DNA of 64,000 nt from Brachyspira hampsonii 30446 (GCF_000316195.1 NZ_JH994111.1:828885-892884); one strand, 5' to 3'. Shown: positions 34,055 through 43,237, numbered from the stretch's first letter. Notes: generated from the sequence alone by a model not told the origin. Numbers and translations are program-made.

Positions 34055-34747
34055 ATGTTGAATATTAAAGATTTATCAGTATTTTATGACAATAATGAGG
34101 TATTATCCAATATCAATTTTTCTTTATGCAAAGGAGACTACCTTTCAATAATAGGCGAAAATGGTTCAGGTAAAACTACTTTAATAAAAACTATACTAGG
34201 ATTAATTAAGCCTAAAAAAGGTACTATTTCTTTTGATATTATAAAGAAAAATGAAGTGGGATATCTTCCTCAGCAGGGAATAGTGCAGAAATCATTTCCG
34301 GCAAGTGTATTTGAAGTTGTGATTTCTGGCAGGTTAAATAAGAAGAAGTTTCTTCCTTTCTATACTTCTAAAGATAAAAAAATAACTTTGGATAATTTGA
34401 AAAAACTTAATATAGAAAATTTAAAAAATAAGTCATATAAAGATTTATCAGGAGGACAGCAGCAGAGAGTGGCATTGGCTAGGGCATTATGTTCTGCTAA
34501 AGAATTATTAATACTTGATGAGCCTTCTACAGGACTTGATCCAATAGCTACTGCTGATTTATATAATTTAATAAAGAAATTGAATAATGAGGTCACTATT
34601 ATAATGGTTTCTCATGATATATCGAATGCGGTTAAATATTCTAATAAGATACTTCATATAAATAAAAATATTCTTTTCTTTGGAAGTACAGAGGACTATA
34701 TAAAAACAGATATATATAAAAGAATATCAGGGGAGGATATGAGATGA
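34055..34747 (+). CDS. znuC: Zinc ABC transporter ATPase ZnuC
   Basis: The 230-aa ATPase has Walker A (GENGSGKTT, about 35-43), Q-loop (GYLPQQG), signature LSGGQQQRVALARAL and Walker B LLILDEPSTGLDP, then the SHD switch His. It powers zinc import through ZnuB. AGGGTG lies eight bases before ATG 34055; a TTG immediately before would add one residue. The stop overlaps the znuB start (ATGA). Confidence 0.95.
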   Translation: MLNIKDLSVFYDNNEVLSNINFSLCKGDYLSIIGENGSGKTTLIKTILGLIKPKKGTISFDIIKKNEVGYLPQQGIVQKSFPASVFEVVISGRLNKKKFLPFYTSKDKKITLDNLKKLNIENLKNKSYKDLSGGQQQRVALARALCSAKELLILDEPSTGLDPIATADLYNLIKKLNNEVTIIMVSHDISNAVKYSNKILHINKNILFFGSTEDYIKTDIYKRISGEDMR

Positions 34748-35571
34748 TTGCTTTGATTCAGGAACTTTTTTCATATACCTTCATTGTGAGGGCAGTTATA
34801 GTTGGTATATTGGTATCATTATGTGCTGCACTTTTAGGCGTTAATTTGGTTTTAAAAAGATATTCTATGATAGGTATTGGGCTTTCTAATGTAGGATTTG
34901 GGGCTTTATCTCTTTCACTTATGTTTGGATTTTCTACGCTTCAGCTTTCAATACCTATAGTTGCTATAGCTTCAATACTTCTTTTAAGGTTAAGCGAAAA
35001 CAGTAAAATAAAAGGAGATGCTGCTATTGCTTTAATATCAAGTGTATCTTTGGCTGTGGGTATTATTGCTATTACTGTGAAAACAGGCATAAATACAGAT
35101 GTATGTAATTATATGTTTGGAAGTATACTTGCTATGAGTAAGAGCGATGTTTATATAAGTATTGCTGTTAGTATTGTAGTTATAGTGCTTTATGTTCTTT
35201 TCTATAATAAGATATTTTTGGTAACATTCGATGAGAATTTTGCCCGTGCGGTTGGAATAAATGCCGAATTTTATAATATGCTTATATCTATACTCACTTC
35301 TTTGATTATAGTATTAGGTATGAGAATGATGGGGGCTATGCTTATATCAAGTTTGATAATATTTCCGGCACTAACTTCTATGCGTATATTTAATACTTTT
35401 AAGAGTGTTGTAATTTCATCGGCTGTATTATCTGTATTTTGCTTTTTTATAGGCATAATAGCTTCTTTTCAGCTTGAATATCCTACAGGGGCATGTATTG
35501 TTATGGTGAATTTGGCTATGCTTTTAATATTTTCCGTTGTAGGAAGGTTTATAAGATTAGGTGTAAAATAA
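34744..35571 (+). CDS. znuB: Zinc ABC transporter permease ZnuB
   Basis: The 275-aa membrane protein has about eight membrane segments and the ABC-3 family features: VSLCAALLGVNLVLKRYSMIGIGLSNVGFGAL near the N-terminus and VTFDENFARAVGINAEFYNMLISILTSLIIVLGMRMMGAMLISSLIIFPA in the second half, the coupling helix and metal-path region. Translation is coupled to znuC by an ATGA overlap. Confidence 0.94.
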   Translation: MIALIQELFSYTFIVRAVIVGILVSLCAALLGVNLVLKRYSMIGIGLSNVGFGALSLSLMFGFSTLQLSIPIVAIASILLLRLSENSKIKGDAAIALISSVSLAVGIIAITVKTGINTDVCNYMFGSILAMSKSDVYISIAVSIVVIVLYVLFYNKIFLVTFDENFARAVGINAEFYNMLISILTSLIIVLGMRMMGAMLISSLIIFPALTSMRIFNTFKSVVISSAVLSVFCFFIGIIASFQLEYPTGACIVMVNLAMLLIFSVVGRFIRLGVK

Positions 35572-35589
35572 AAAAAGGAGGAATATTTT

Positions 35590-36153
35590 ATGAAAAAAGT
35601 ACTATTTTTATTTTTTGTATTATTAGCATTTTCTTCTTGTTCAAAAAAAGAATACAATGACGGTTGGTTTGATATAGAAAAAAATTATGTTGATATACCA
35701 AAGAAGAAATACGACTATAGCGGTATTCAAAACAAATCTTCTGATAATAATGAGCTTAAACAGGATAAAATAGATACATCAAGTTTGGATATGAATAATA
35801 TCATAGAAATAAAAGAGAGAATGTTTATAAATCAATGTAATGATGTTTATTTGAATCCTGAAGATTACAGGGGTAAATTAATAAAATTAGAAGGCATATA
35901 CGACGGATTTACAGATGAGGATACGGGAGAGAAACTTAATTTTGTATTCAGATATGGTCCGGGCTGCTGCGGATATGATGGTGTTGCGGGTTTTGAATTT
36001 GATTATAAAGGCAATATACCTAATCCTCAGGATTGGATAGAGGTTGTAGGAGTTGTAGAAATATTAGAGATAGACAATTATGAGACTGTAAGACTTAATG
36101 CTATAAGTTTGAATGTTTTAGACAAGAGGGGAAAAGAATTCGTAGCTAATTAA
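35590..36153 (+). CDS. Lipoprotein with DUF1980/YcgQ-like C-terminal domain
   Basis: The 187-aa protein has a lipoprotein signal (LLAFSSC, Cys17) and a polar linker. The C-terminal half (about 90-180) has YRGKLIKLEGIYDGF, a Cys pair in RYGPGCCGYDGVAGFEF, and IPNPQDWIEVVGVVEI. This resembles the C-terminal OB-type domain of the TIGR03943/DUF1980 proteins, which carry a CC-x-A-D motif. GGAGG precedes the ATG, 18 bases after znuB, so it belongs to the zinc operon. A periplasmic zinc-binding or zinc-transfer role is inferred. Confidence 0.72.
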   Translation: MKKVLFLFFVLLAFSSCSKKEYNDGWFDIEKNYVDIPKKKYDYSGIQNKSSDNNELKQDKIDTSSLDMNNIIEIKERMFINQCNDVYLNPEDYRGKLIKLEGIYDGFTDEDTGEKLNFVFRYGPGCCGYDGVAGFEFDYKGNIPNPQDWIEVVGVVEILEIDNYETVRLNAISLNVLDKRGKEFVAN

Positions 36154-36194
36154 TTTTTGACAATATCGTATTTATATTTTATAAACCATGTTGC

Positions 36195-36234
36195 GGACAG
36201 GATAATAAAGGATATATTATCCTGTCCATTTTTA
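36195..36234 (+). terminator. Terminator of the zinc operon
   Basis: A perfect 13-bp stem, GGACAGGATAATA (36195-36207) and TATTATCCTGTCC (36215-36227), with a 7-base loop, is followed by ATTTTTATT. Confidence 0.93.
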
Positions 36235-36245
36235 TTCCTTTATAA

Positions 36246-37274
36246 TTATTTCCAAAAAGCCCCCGCTCTTTTTTTTACATTTTCTTTTAAATCATAATAG
36301 TAAAGAGCAATATCATAAACATGGTAAACACCTTTTTCAAAAATTCCTCCGCCTCTTACATAAAAGTCATCAGCATTTATAGTGCTGCATTTTACAACAC
36401 CTCTTGCCTTATCTACTTTGGCATCGGCTATTTTTGAAGGCTTTCCTGCATTTGTAACTATGTTGGATTTAGGGTTTCCATAATTATGTGATATATTTGC
36501 ACCTAAACTCTGTTCTTTTTCAGCTAGAGTTTCATCTAATGTCCAAGATATAGGATTTATTGAAATAGCTCCTTCAAGAAGTGTAGGGTTATATCCATTA
36601 AAATCAGGCGCTTCTGTATTATAAGAAATTATTACTCCTGTATCATATTCTCCGTTTGCAAATCTCAAATGAGGATTTTCATCTAAATCTTTCTTTGTAA
36701 CTGAATATCCGAATATATATGCTGCTATCATTCTGTTTTTTAAATTTTCATTTGTTTTGAAATAGTCTATGAGTATTTGTTTTATCATCATAGCTCCTTG
36801 AGAATGCCCTGCCAATATAAACGGTTTTCCATTATTATAATTTTTAATATAATAATCGAATGCTGCTATTGCATCTTCTTTTGGTGAAGAATAAAAATAC
36901 TTATCCTGTTCTTCTTTACTAATATTATTATTTGTATTCATCAAGTATAAAGCATCAGCCTGTCTGTAAAATGGAGCATACACATTTGCTGTTTCTTCAA
37001 ATATTCCTGTTTGTTCAAGCATAGAATTTGTAACTGTTTTTCTCATAGGTTCATAGTCTATAGGACATACTATACTGTCATTTGAATTTGCTCTGCTCCA
37101 TGTTGTAGGATATAGATAAAATACATCTGCTTCATTTGATGTTGAAGGGATATTAAGCCAATTATTTTTGTCTGAATAATCTGTTAGTTTTGTTTCTGCT
37201 GCTGTGTTATTGTTATTTGCTGTGCAGCTTAGAATTATAATACTTGATAAAATAGTAATAAAAATTTTTATCAT
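36246..37274 (-). CDS. DUF3089 alpha/beta-hydrolase lipoprotein
   Basis: The 342-aa protein has a lipoprotein signal (SSIIILSC, Cys17) and then a DUF3089 domain: VFYLYPTTW, VYAPFYRQADAL, the nucleophile elbow FILAGHSQGAMM (GHSQG), and AYIFGYSVT. The catalytic acid and His are likely in the C-terminal part (GVYHVYDIALYY). The family consists of predicted esterase/lipase-type hydrolases of unknown substrate. A longer frame opens 21 codons upstream, but GAGAGGAATTAAA lies before the ATG at 37274 and only this start gives a proper signal peptide. Confidence 0.82.
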   Translation of the reverse strand: MIKIFITILSSIIILSCTANNNNTAAETKLTDYSDKNNWLNIPSTSNEADVFYLYPTTWSRANSNDSIVCPIDYEPMRKTVTNSMLEQTGIFEETANVYAPFYRQADALYLMNTNNNISKEEQDKYFYSSPKEDAIAAFDYYIKNYNNGKPFILAGHSQGAMMIKQILIDYFKTNENLKNRMIAAYIFGYSVTKKDLDENPHLRFANGEYDTGVIISYNTEAPDFNGYNPTLLEGAISINPISWTLDETLAEKEQSLGANISHNYGNPKSNIVTNAGKPSKIADAKVDKARGVVKCSTINADDFYVRGGGIFEKGVYHVYDIALYYYDLKENVKKRAGAFWK

Positions 37275-37579
37275 TTTAATTCCTCTCATTATTTTTTTAA
37301 TAAGAGAAATATTATAATGTATAAAAATTAAAATCAATAATAATTTTTTATTGCTGTTAATATTACTAACTAATAAGAATTATATATTAATCATATTATA
37401 AGTTTCTAGTGAATTTATTACTGGCATCAATTATTAATAAAATATATCAACTTTTATCATGGCAAAAGCTTCCAAAAAACACATATATAAAGTTGTAAAT
37501 AATGAAATGTAAAAAAGTTTTTTTATTCACACACTTTATATTTTACAAATAAAGTTATCAGCTTATCATTTATATAGCT

Positions 37580-38812
37580 TTAATTATTATAAGTTATTTC
37601 TTTTCCTATGAAGCTGTCTGTGAATTTGCCATTATCATATACTGTATTTCCGCGTACTATAGTAGTTAAAACTTTGCCTCCTCTTTGAAAACCTATATAA
37701 GGAGACCAGCCTGCTTTAGTGATTATATCTTTTTCTTCTATTTCTGAATGGTCATTTAAATCTATTATTACTAAATCAGCATCATAATTTTCTTTTAATA
37801 ATCCTTTCTCTTTCATAGAGAAAATTTCTGCTGCTTTTTCACTCATAATTTTTGTAAGCAGTTTTAAATCTATAGTATTGTCATTAACTTTTTTAAGCAT
37901 CAATTCAAGCGAATGTTCAACAGAAGGAACGCCGAATGTAAGTTTTTCTAATTTTTCACTTATCAAATGAGGAGCATGATCTGTTCCTATTGTATCTATA
38001 GTACCATCTGATATCGCTTTCCATAATGCTTTATTATCTGATTTTTCTCTTAATTCAGGCTTCATTCTAAGTAGCATTTTATTTCTATCATTTTTGTTTA
38101 CATCTTCAGTATTTAAAAATAAATGATGAGGAGTAACTTCCCCATAAATTATCATTCCTGAGTCTTTTGCTTTTTTTAATGAATCAATTTCACTTTCTAG
38201 TGATAAATGGCATAAATATAATGGAGTATTAGTATTCTTTGCTATTTTTATTGCCTTATCAACCATTTTATCTTCTGCATGAACTGTAACTATTTTTGAA
38301 ACTTCAAATAACTTTTCTAATATTTTATCATCTTCTACAAGCATATTTCCTGTAGAAGCATTAAAGAAAATTTTTGTTGATGCTGCATCATTAATAATAT
38401 TTTTTATATCATCAGTATTATCTGCTTTGCTTCCTCCAAAATGAAAGCCGTAATCCACATAAGATTTTCCAATCATCATAGATTTTTTGGCAATGAGATT
38501 TTCTTTTGAAATAGTATTTGGTATAGTATTAGGCATATCCAAAAATACTGTAATCCCTCCTCTTGCACATGCTTTGCTTCCGGAATTAAAATCTTCTTTA
38601 TGAGTGAGTCCTGGATCTCTCATATGTGTATGTGGATCTATTATTCCTGAAATCACATAATTGAAATTAGCATCTATTATATCATCTGTTTTATTATCAG
38701 ACTTATATTTTTCAAAGTTGTTATCAGAATCTATAGTTTTTATTTTTCCATTTTCTATTATTATAGAAACTATTTTTTCATTGTTTGGTATTTTAGCATT
38801 TTTGATTATCAT
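37580..38812 (-). CDS. pyrC: Dihydroorotase
   Basis: The 410-aa amidohydrolase closes carbamoyl-aspartate to dihydroorotate in pyrimidine synthesis. DPHTHMRDPGLTHKEDFNSGSKACARGGIT (about 60-90) holds the HxH zinc ligands, VTHPHHL-like EVTPHHLFL and VTVHAEDK carry further His, and DTIGTDHAPH has the catalytic Asp. It is the type I (PyrC of Gram-positives, about 410-430 aa) form. It lies 16 bases after pyrB on the same strand, so pyrB-pyrC form one operon. Confidence 0.93.
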   Translation of the reverse strand: MIIKNAKIPNNEKIVSIIIENGKIKTIDSDNNFEKYKSDNKTDDIIDANFNYVISGIIDPHTHMRDPGLTHKEDFNSGSKACARGGITVFLDMPNTIPNTISKENLIAKKSMMIGKSYVDYGFHFGGSKADNTDDIKNIINDAASTKIFFNASTGNMLVEDDKILEKLFEVSKIVTVHAEDKMVDKAIKIAKNTNTPLYLCHLSLESEIDSLKKAKDSGMIIYGEVTPHHLFLNTEDVNKNDRNKMLLRMKPELREKSDNKALWKAISDGTIDTIGTDHAPHLISEKLEKLTFGVPSVEHSLELMLKKVNDNTIDLKLLTKIMSEKAAEIFSMKEKGLLKENYDADLVIIDLNDHSEIEEKDIITKAGWSPYIGFQRGGKVLTTIVRGNTVYDNGKFTDSFIGKEITYNN

Positions 38813-38828
38813 AATTTATCTTAATAAT

Positions 38829-39908
38829 TTATTTACCTATTTCTCTATTGCAGTAATAACAGAAATCTCCGTATCCCTTTTTCACAACTCTATTTTTTGT
38901 CTCTTCAAAATGTGTAACGCATTTATTATTTGGACAAACTATTTCTTTATTTTCTACAACCTCATAATTCATCTCTTTTCTTTTTACCTTAGATTTTATA
39001 ACATCTGTAGCCAAAGCCATCATAGCCATTCTTGTAGGCACCCCGTTTCTAGCCTGTATAAAATATTTAGCATATTTGGTATCATCTAAATCTATATTAA
39101 TTTCATCAACTCTTGGAAGCGGATGAAGTATTATCATATCATCTTTACACTTTCCTATAATATCGTCTTTTGATATTCTGAATGCATTTTTTACTTCTTC
39201 ATATTCATTAATATCATCAAATCTTTCTTTTTGTATTCTAGTCATATATAGGCAGTCTATTTCTTTTAATACTTCTTCATAGTTGCTAAGTTTTTTATAT
39301 TTTATTTTAGCATTATCCAATTCTTTTAATACATAATCCGGTATTTGTATAACATCAGGAGATATAAAATAAAACTCTCCATTAAACATCATTAAGCCAT
39401 CTACTAGAGAGTGAACAGTTCTTCCATATCTTGTATCTCCTACAAAAGCAATTTTTTTATTTTCTATACTTCCTAATTCTTCTCTTAATGTGTATAAATC
39501 TAGTAGAGTTTGACTAGGGTGTTCATTAGCACCATCTCCAGCATTTATAATAGGACAGTTTGTAACTTCTTCAGCAAATTTAGCAGCTCCATCAATACTA
39601 TGCCTCATAACTATAATATCTGAATATGCAGAAACCATAATTATGGTGTCTCTTAAAGATTCTCCTTTTTTTATGGAACTTTGTTCTGGGTTATCAAATC
39701 CTAATTCTTTGCATCCTAATCTGTAAGCGGCTGATGTGAATGATAATCTTGTCCTAGTAGAAGGCTCAAAGAATATACTAGTCATTATCATTCCGTCCAT
39801 AATCTTCCTTCTTTCTCTACTATCAGTGTTATCTAATTCCTTAGCTACATCTAATACTTCAATAACTTCCTCTTTTGATAACTCTTTGATAGATATAAAG
39901 TTCCTCAT
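38829..39908 (-). CDS. pyrB: Aspartate carbamoyltransferase fused to a PyrI zinc knuckle
   Basis: The 359-aa protein has a complete catalytic chain (about 1-308): FFEPSTRTRLSF (carbamoyl-phosphate site), HPSQTLLDLYT, the 80s-type loop KKGESLRDT and ILHPLPRVDEI. It makes carbamoyl-aspartate, the first committed step of pyrimidine synthesis. After the catalytic chain comes a 46-residue tail with CPNNKC and CYYC, which matches the zinc-binding C-terminal subdomain of the regulatory chain PyrI (Cys-x4-Cys and Cys-x2-Cys). The nucleotide-binding allosteric domain of PyrI is absent. AAGGGAG lies before the ATG. An attenuator-like leader precedes the gene. Confidence 0.93.
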   Translation of the reverse strand: MRNFISIKELSKEEVIEVLDVAKELDNTDSRERRKIMDGMIMTSIFFEPSTRTRLSFTSAAYRLGCKELGFDNPEQSSIKKGESLRDTIIMVSAYSDIIVMRHSIDGAAKFAEEVTNCPIINAGDGANEHPSQTLLDLYTLREELGSIENKKIAFVGDTRYGRTVHSLVDGLMMFNGEFYFISPDVIQIPDYVLKELDNAKIKYKKLSNYEEVLKEIDCLYMTRIQKERFDDINEYEEVKNAFRISKDDIIGKCKDDMIILHPLPRVDEINIDLDDTKYAKYFIQARNGVPTRMAMMALATDVIKSKVKRKEMNYEVVENKEIVCPNNKCVTHFEETKNRVVKKGYGDFCYYCNREIGK

Positions 39909-39938
39909 TATTTCTCCCTTAAAAAATAGTTAATTATT

Positions 39939-40091
39939 TTATTGAAATTCGGCATAAAAAAAAGGAATAAAATTGTTAAAGATAACAACCTTATTCCTTT
40001 TAAAAAATTCCAAATTCGTAAATTTAAATAAGTAAATATAATAGGTGTGCAAATAAAAAATTATCCTGTGCTTAAGAAATATATTTTTCAT
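39939..40091 (-). CDS. Putative pyr leader peptide, 50 aa (PyrL-like)
   Basis: ATG at 40091 is preceded by ACAGGATAAAAA and opens a 50-codon frame that ends at 39939, 30 bases before pyrB. The peptide is rich in Phe (11) and Tyr (5) because the RNA is U-rich. The frame runs right through the intrinsic terminator at 39956-40000, so a ribosome close behind the polymerase would prevent the hairpin from forming. This matches the logic of the E. coli pyrBI leader. The peptide itself need not have a function. Translation is inferred. Confidence 0.5.
   Translation of the reverse strand: MKNIFLKHRIIFYLHTYYIYLFKFTNLEFFKRNKVVIFNNFIPFFYAEFQ
39956..40000 (-). terminator. Leader terminator (attenuator) before pyrB
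   Basis: On the minus strand AAAGGAATAAGGTTGTTA pairs with TAACAATTTTATTCCTTT (18 bp, two G-U pairs, loop TCTT), followed by TTTTT. It lies inside the leader, 50 bases before the pyrB ATG. Confidence 0.85.
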
Positions 40092-40121
40092 TTTTTATCC
40101 TGTTCTTTACAAATTGAAAGG

Positions 40122-40149
40122 ATTATATCATGTATATAAAAAAAATCAA
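40122..40149 (-). promoter_or_regulatory. Promoter of the pyrB leader
   Basis: On the minus strand TTGATT (40149-40144), 16-base spacer and TATAAT (40127-40122). The leader from about 40115 to pyrB would be about 205 bases. Confidence 0.65.
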
Positions 40150-40242
40150 GCATGAATTTGTAATTTATATATTTCTGGTATATTGAAATAAAATGTTTTA
40201 TGGTTATAATATAAGTTTATAACTTTAATTTTAGGGCTTTAT

Positions 40243-42096
40243 ATGTACTTAGAATATGTTAATACTCCTTCTGATATAAAGAAACTGAATATAGAAGAAT
40301 TGAAATCATTATCTTCAGAGATAAGAGAATTTTTAATAAAAAATGTATCAAATACAGGCGGACATTTAGGCAGTAATTTAGGCGTAGTAGATTTAACTTT
40401 GGTACTGCATTATTTGTTTGATTCCCCTAAAGATGCTTTTATATTTGATGTAGGCCATCAATCATATACTCATAAGATTCTTACAGGAAGAAAAGATAAA
40501 TTTAATACTTTAAGAACTTACGGCGGTATATCCGGTTTTCCCAAAAGGATAGAATCAGAGCATGATATTGAGGAAACAGGACATTCATCTACTTCATTGT
40601 CATTTGCTTACGGTCTTGCTTGTTCAAAAGAAATTTTAGGACTTAGGGGTGATGTTATAGCTATTATTGGGGACGGTGCTATGACAGGCGGAATGGCTTT
40701 GGAAGCTATGAATAATATTGCAAATACAAATAAAGATATAATAATTGTTTTGAATAATAATGAAATGTCTATAGGCAAAAATATAGGTGCTGTATCCAAG
40801 TTTTTAAATACAACATTAAATGATAGTTTAGTTCAGGAAGCATCAGAGAAGGTTAGGGGATTTGTATCGGCATTGCCTTTCGGAGATATTGCTAATGAAT
40901 TTATAGATAGAGGTAAAGGAGCTATAAGGACTTTTGTTGCTCCGGGAATTGCATTCAGAGAAATGGGATTTAAATATTTCGGACCTGTTGATGGGCATAA
41001 TTTTGAAGATTTAATCAGCACTTTTCAGAAAGTAAAATCAATAAGAGGTCCCAGATTAGTTCAGGTTAATACTATCAAAGGTAAAGGATATAAAATAGCA
41101 GAGGAAAATCCTGCTAAATTTCATGGCATAGCTCCTTTCAATATAGAAACAGGAGAATTGAAAAATAAATCCTATTCAAAAACTTTTTCTAATCTGGCAG
41201 GCGAATGTATAATAAAAGCAGCTGAAGAAAATAAAAATATTGTTGCTATAACTGCAGCTATGGAATCAGGTACAGGTTTGACTGAATATGCTAAACTTTT
41301 TAAAGAGAGATTCTTTGATGTAGGAATAGCCGAGCAGCATGCTATTACTTTTGCTGTAGGACTTTCTGAAAATGGTATAATACCTTTTGTATGTTTGTAT
41401 TCTACATTTCTGCAAAGAGGATATGATCAGGTTATACATGATATTGGTATAATGAATGCTAATGTTAAACTTATGATAGATAGGGCAGGGCTTGTTCCTG
41501 AAGATGGAGATACTCATCAGGGTGTATTTGATGTATCTTTTTTGAGAATTGTACCTAATATAACAATTATGGCTCCGGTTGGAGAAAAAGATTTTAGGGA
41601 TATGATAAAAAAATGTATAGAATATAGAGGTCCTACAGTTATGAGGTATAATAAAGCATCTATAAGAGAATTGAAAAAAAATATTGTATCTGATAATTTT
41701 GAAATAGGAAAGGCACATATTGTAAGAGAATATAATAAACAAAAAAACCTTATTATTAGTTATGGTCCTACACTCATTGATATAGCTGATGCTGCTGATG
41801 AACTTAATTTTGATTGTTCAATATTGAATCTTTCTACTTTAAAGCCTCTTGATGAGGAAACTATTTTAAGTACGATTAGAAAAGCTGATAAAGTTTTGAT
41901 AATAGAAGAAAGTATGAAAAAAGGAGGAATTGGAAGTGCGATATTGGAGTTAATGTCTGATAATGAAATATTTAAAAGTGTAAAAATTCATGCTTTACCT
42001 GATAAGTTTTTTGAAGTTGCTACAAGAAATGAGCTTTTACAAATTTATAAATTGGATAAAGACGGCATAAAAGAAATTATTAAAAGTTATTTTTAA
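40243..42096 (+). CDS. dxs: 1-deoxy-D-xylulose-5-phosphate synthase
   Basis: The 617-aa thiamine-diphosphate enzyme joins pyruvate and glyceraldehyde 3-phosphate at the head of the MEP isoprenoid pathway. Motifs: FDVGHQSYTHKILTGRKDKF (about 67-86), the ThDP motif GDGAMTGGMALEAMNNI (about 145-161), KFFGPVDGHN-type FGPVDGHNFEDL, and DVGIAEQHAITFA in the pyrimidine domain. The length is standard. It is transcribed away from pyrB and ends five bases before the convergent HD gene. Confidence 0.96.
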   Translation: MYLEYVNTPSDIKKLNIEELKSLSSEIREFLIKNVSNTGGHLGSNLGVVDLTLVLHYLFDSPKDAFIFDVGHQSYTHKILTGRKDKFNTLRTYGGISGFPKRIESEHDIEETGHSSTSLSFAYGLACSKEILGLRGDVIAIIGDGAMTGGMALEAMNNIANTNKDIIIVLNNNEMSIGKNIGAVSKFLNTTLNDSLVQEASEKVRGFVSALPFGDIANEFIDRGKGAIRTFVAPGIAFREMGFKYFGPVDGHNFEDLISTFQKVKSIRGPRLVQVNTIKGKGYKIAEENPAKFHGIAPFNIETGELKNKSYSKTFSNLAGECIIKAAEENKNIVAITAAMESGTGLTEYAKLFKERFFDVGIAEQHAITFAVGLSENGIIPFVCLYSTFLQRGYDQVIHDIGIMNANVKLMIDRAGLVPEDGDTHQGVFDVSFLRIVPNITIMAPVGEKDFRDMIKKCIEYRGPTVMRYNKASIRELKKNIVSDNFEIGKAHIVREYNKQKNLIISYGPTLIDIADAADELNFDCSILNLSTLKPLDEETILSTIRKADKVLIIEESMKKGGIGSAILELMSDNEIFKSVKIHALPDKFFEVATRNELLQIYKLDKDGIKEIIKSYF

Positions 42097-42100
42097 ATTA

Positions 42101-43237
42101 TTATAGTTTAGCTTTTTTGATTTCTTTTAAGTATTCTATAAATATATCTGTAATTATAGGGTCAAGCATTATCTCTTTTTCCAAGAAATTTTCTATCATA
42201 AAAGAAATAGCTTCTTTTTGAGTTTTATTCATACCCATTGTAAGAGTATCATAAACATCAATTACTTCAAGCATTTTGGCAGGAAGATATGTAAGACTTT
42301 GCAATGTTAATATATCTTTATAATCATAAGATACTATGTATTCTATTTTATGATTAGGGTTTCTTCTTAATACAGCTTTATATAATTCTGTAAAAAGTCC
42401 ATATCCATGACTATAATATTCATGATGAAGCGATACAGTTAAAGCAACTCCCTCATTACCACGCATAAAATATTTAGCAAACCCATAGTCTTTTATCGAA
42501 TGATTATCTTTTTCTTCGCTTTGTATAGGTATATAATCTTTGGGTTTATCCAAAGAAATATCATGCATTAATACTCCTATAGCAATTTCCGAAATAGTGC
42601 TGTTTTCTATTTTTCTTACACCTAATTTTACATTTGAATCTAATGTATTTGTATTGTTTAAGTTATATCTTTTATATATTCTTTCTGAGAATTTATAGTA
42701 TGTTTTTTTGAAGTCAATTCTCATTTTATTTGCAGCACCTTTGCTGAGTTTTTTATTGAAGAAGCAAGTTGCTTCAATTATCATAAAAAATATTCTTAGG
42801 CAATGCCCTATTATAGTATTAGATTTTAAAGCATAAAAATTATCAAATATGTTATTAGTTTCATATTCTTTTGAATATATTATCATCGCTATTTCTGATA
42901 TAAGAATCTGAAGTATTTTAGATAAATTATTTATATCATAATCATCATTTTTTAATGTATTATTTTCTTTATCTTTCAAATAATTAATATATTGTATTCT
43001 TAATACAAAACTTATTTCCATGAGTATTTTACATATAAGTTCTGCAGTTTCTGAATCTAAAAAGTTTTTTCTGTAAGAAGCTAATTTTGCTGCATACTGT
43101 CTCATATAAGATGCTGTTTCTTTATTAGACATATTTATTATATTATCTAATATCTCTTCTTCTTTTTTAGCTATTTCTTTATCAGATGAAATACAATATT
43201 GAAATTTCTTATAAAATTCTTCTGTCTTACTGTTCAA
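42101..43237 (-). CDS. HD-domain (HD-GYP-like) protein
   Basis: The 378-aa protein has a helical N-terminal half with no recognised domain and a C-terminal half with HD-type features: IAIGVLMHDISLDKP (HD doublet near residue 213) and ALTVSLHHEYYSHGYGLFTELY (about 255-276), which recalls the HHE-x-x-x-G-x-G part of HD-GYP phosphodiesterases. YLPAKMLEVIDVYDTLTM also fits HD-GYP helices. The full GYP triad is not seen, so c-di-GMP hydrolysis cannot be claimed. The gene is convergent with dxs. Confidence 0.7.
   Translation of the reverse strand: MNSKTEEFYKKFQYCISSDKEIAKKEEEILDNIINMSNKETASYMRQYAAKLASYRKNFLDSETAELICKILMEISFVLRIQYINYLKDKENNTLKNDDYDINNLSKILQILISEIAMIIYSKEYETNNIFDNFYALKSNTIIGHCLRIFFMIIEATCFFNKKLSKGAANKMRIDFKKTYYKFSERIYKRYNLNNTNTLDSNVKLGVRKIENSTISEIAIGVLMHDISLDKPKDYIPIQSEEKDNHSIKDYGFAKYFMRGNEGVALTVSLHHEYYSHGYGLFTELYKAVLRRNPNHKIEYIVSYDYKDILTLQSLTYLPAKMLEVIDVYDTLTMGMNKTQKEAISFMIENFLEKEIMLDPIITDIFIEYLKEIKKAKL

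Noticed and set aside
40020-40115. PyrR-binding attenuator in the pyr leader
   Set aside because: The two ACAGGATAA motifs do not match the PyrR binding-loop consensus, and no pyrR gene is present in the window; the leader-ORF model explains the layout better.
41266-41742. 158-codon frame on the minus strand inside dxs
   Set aside because: It lies antisense to a well-conserved enzyme, has low-complexity Tyr/Ile/Phe composition typical of the complement of AT-rich coding DNA, and has no ribosome binding site.
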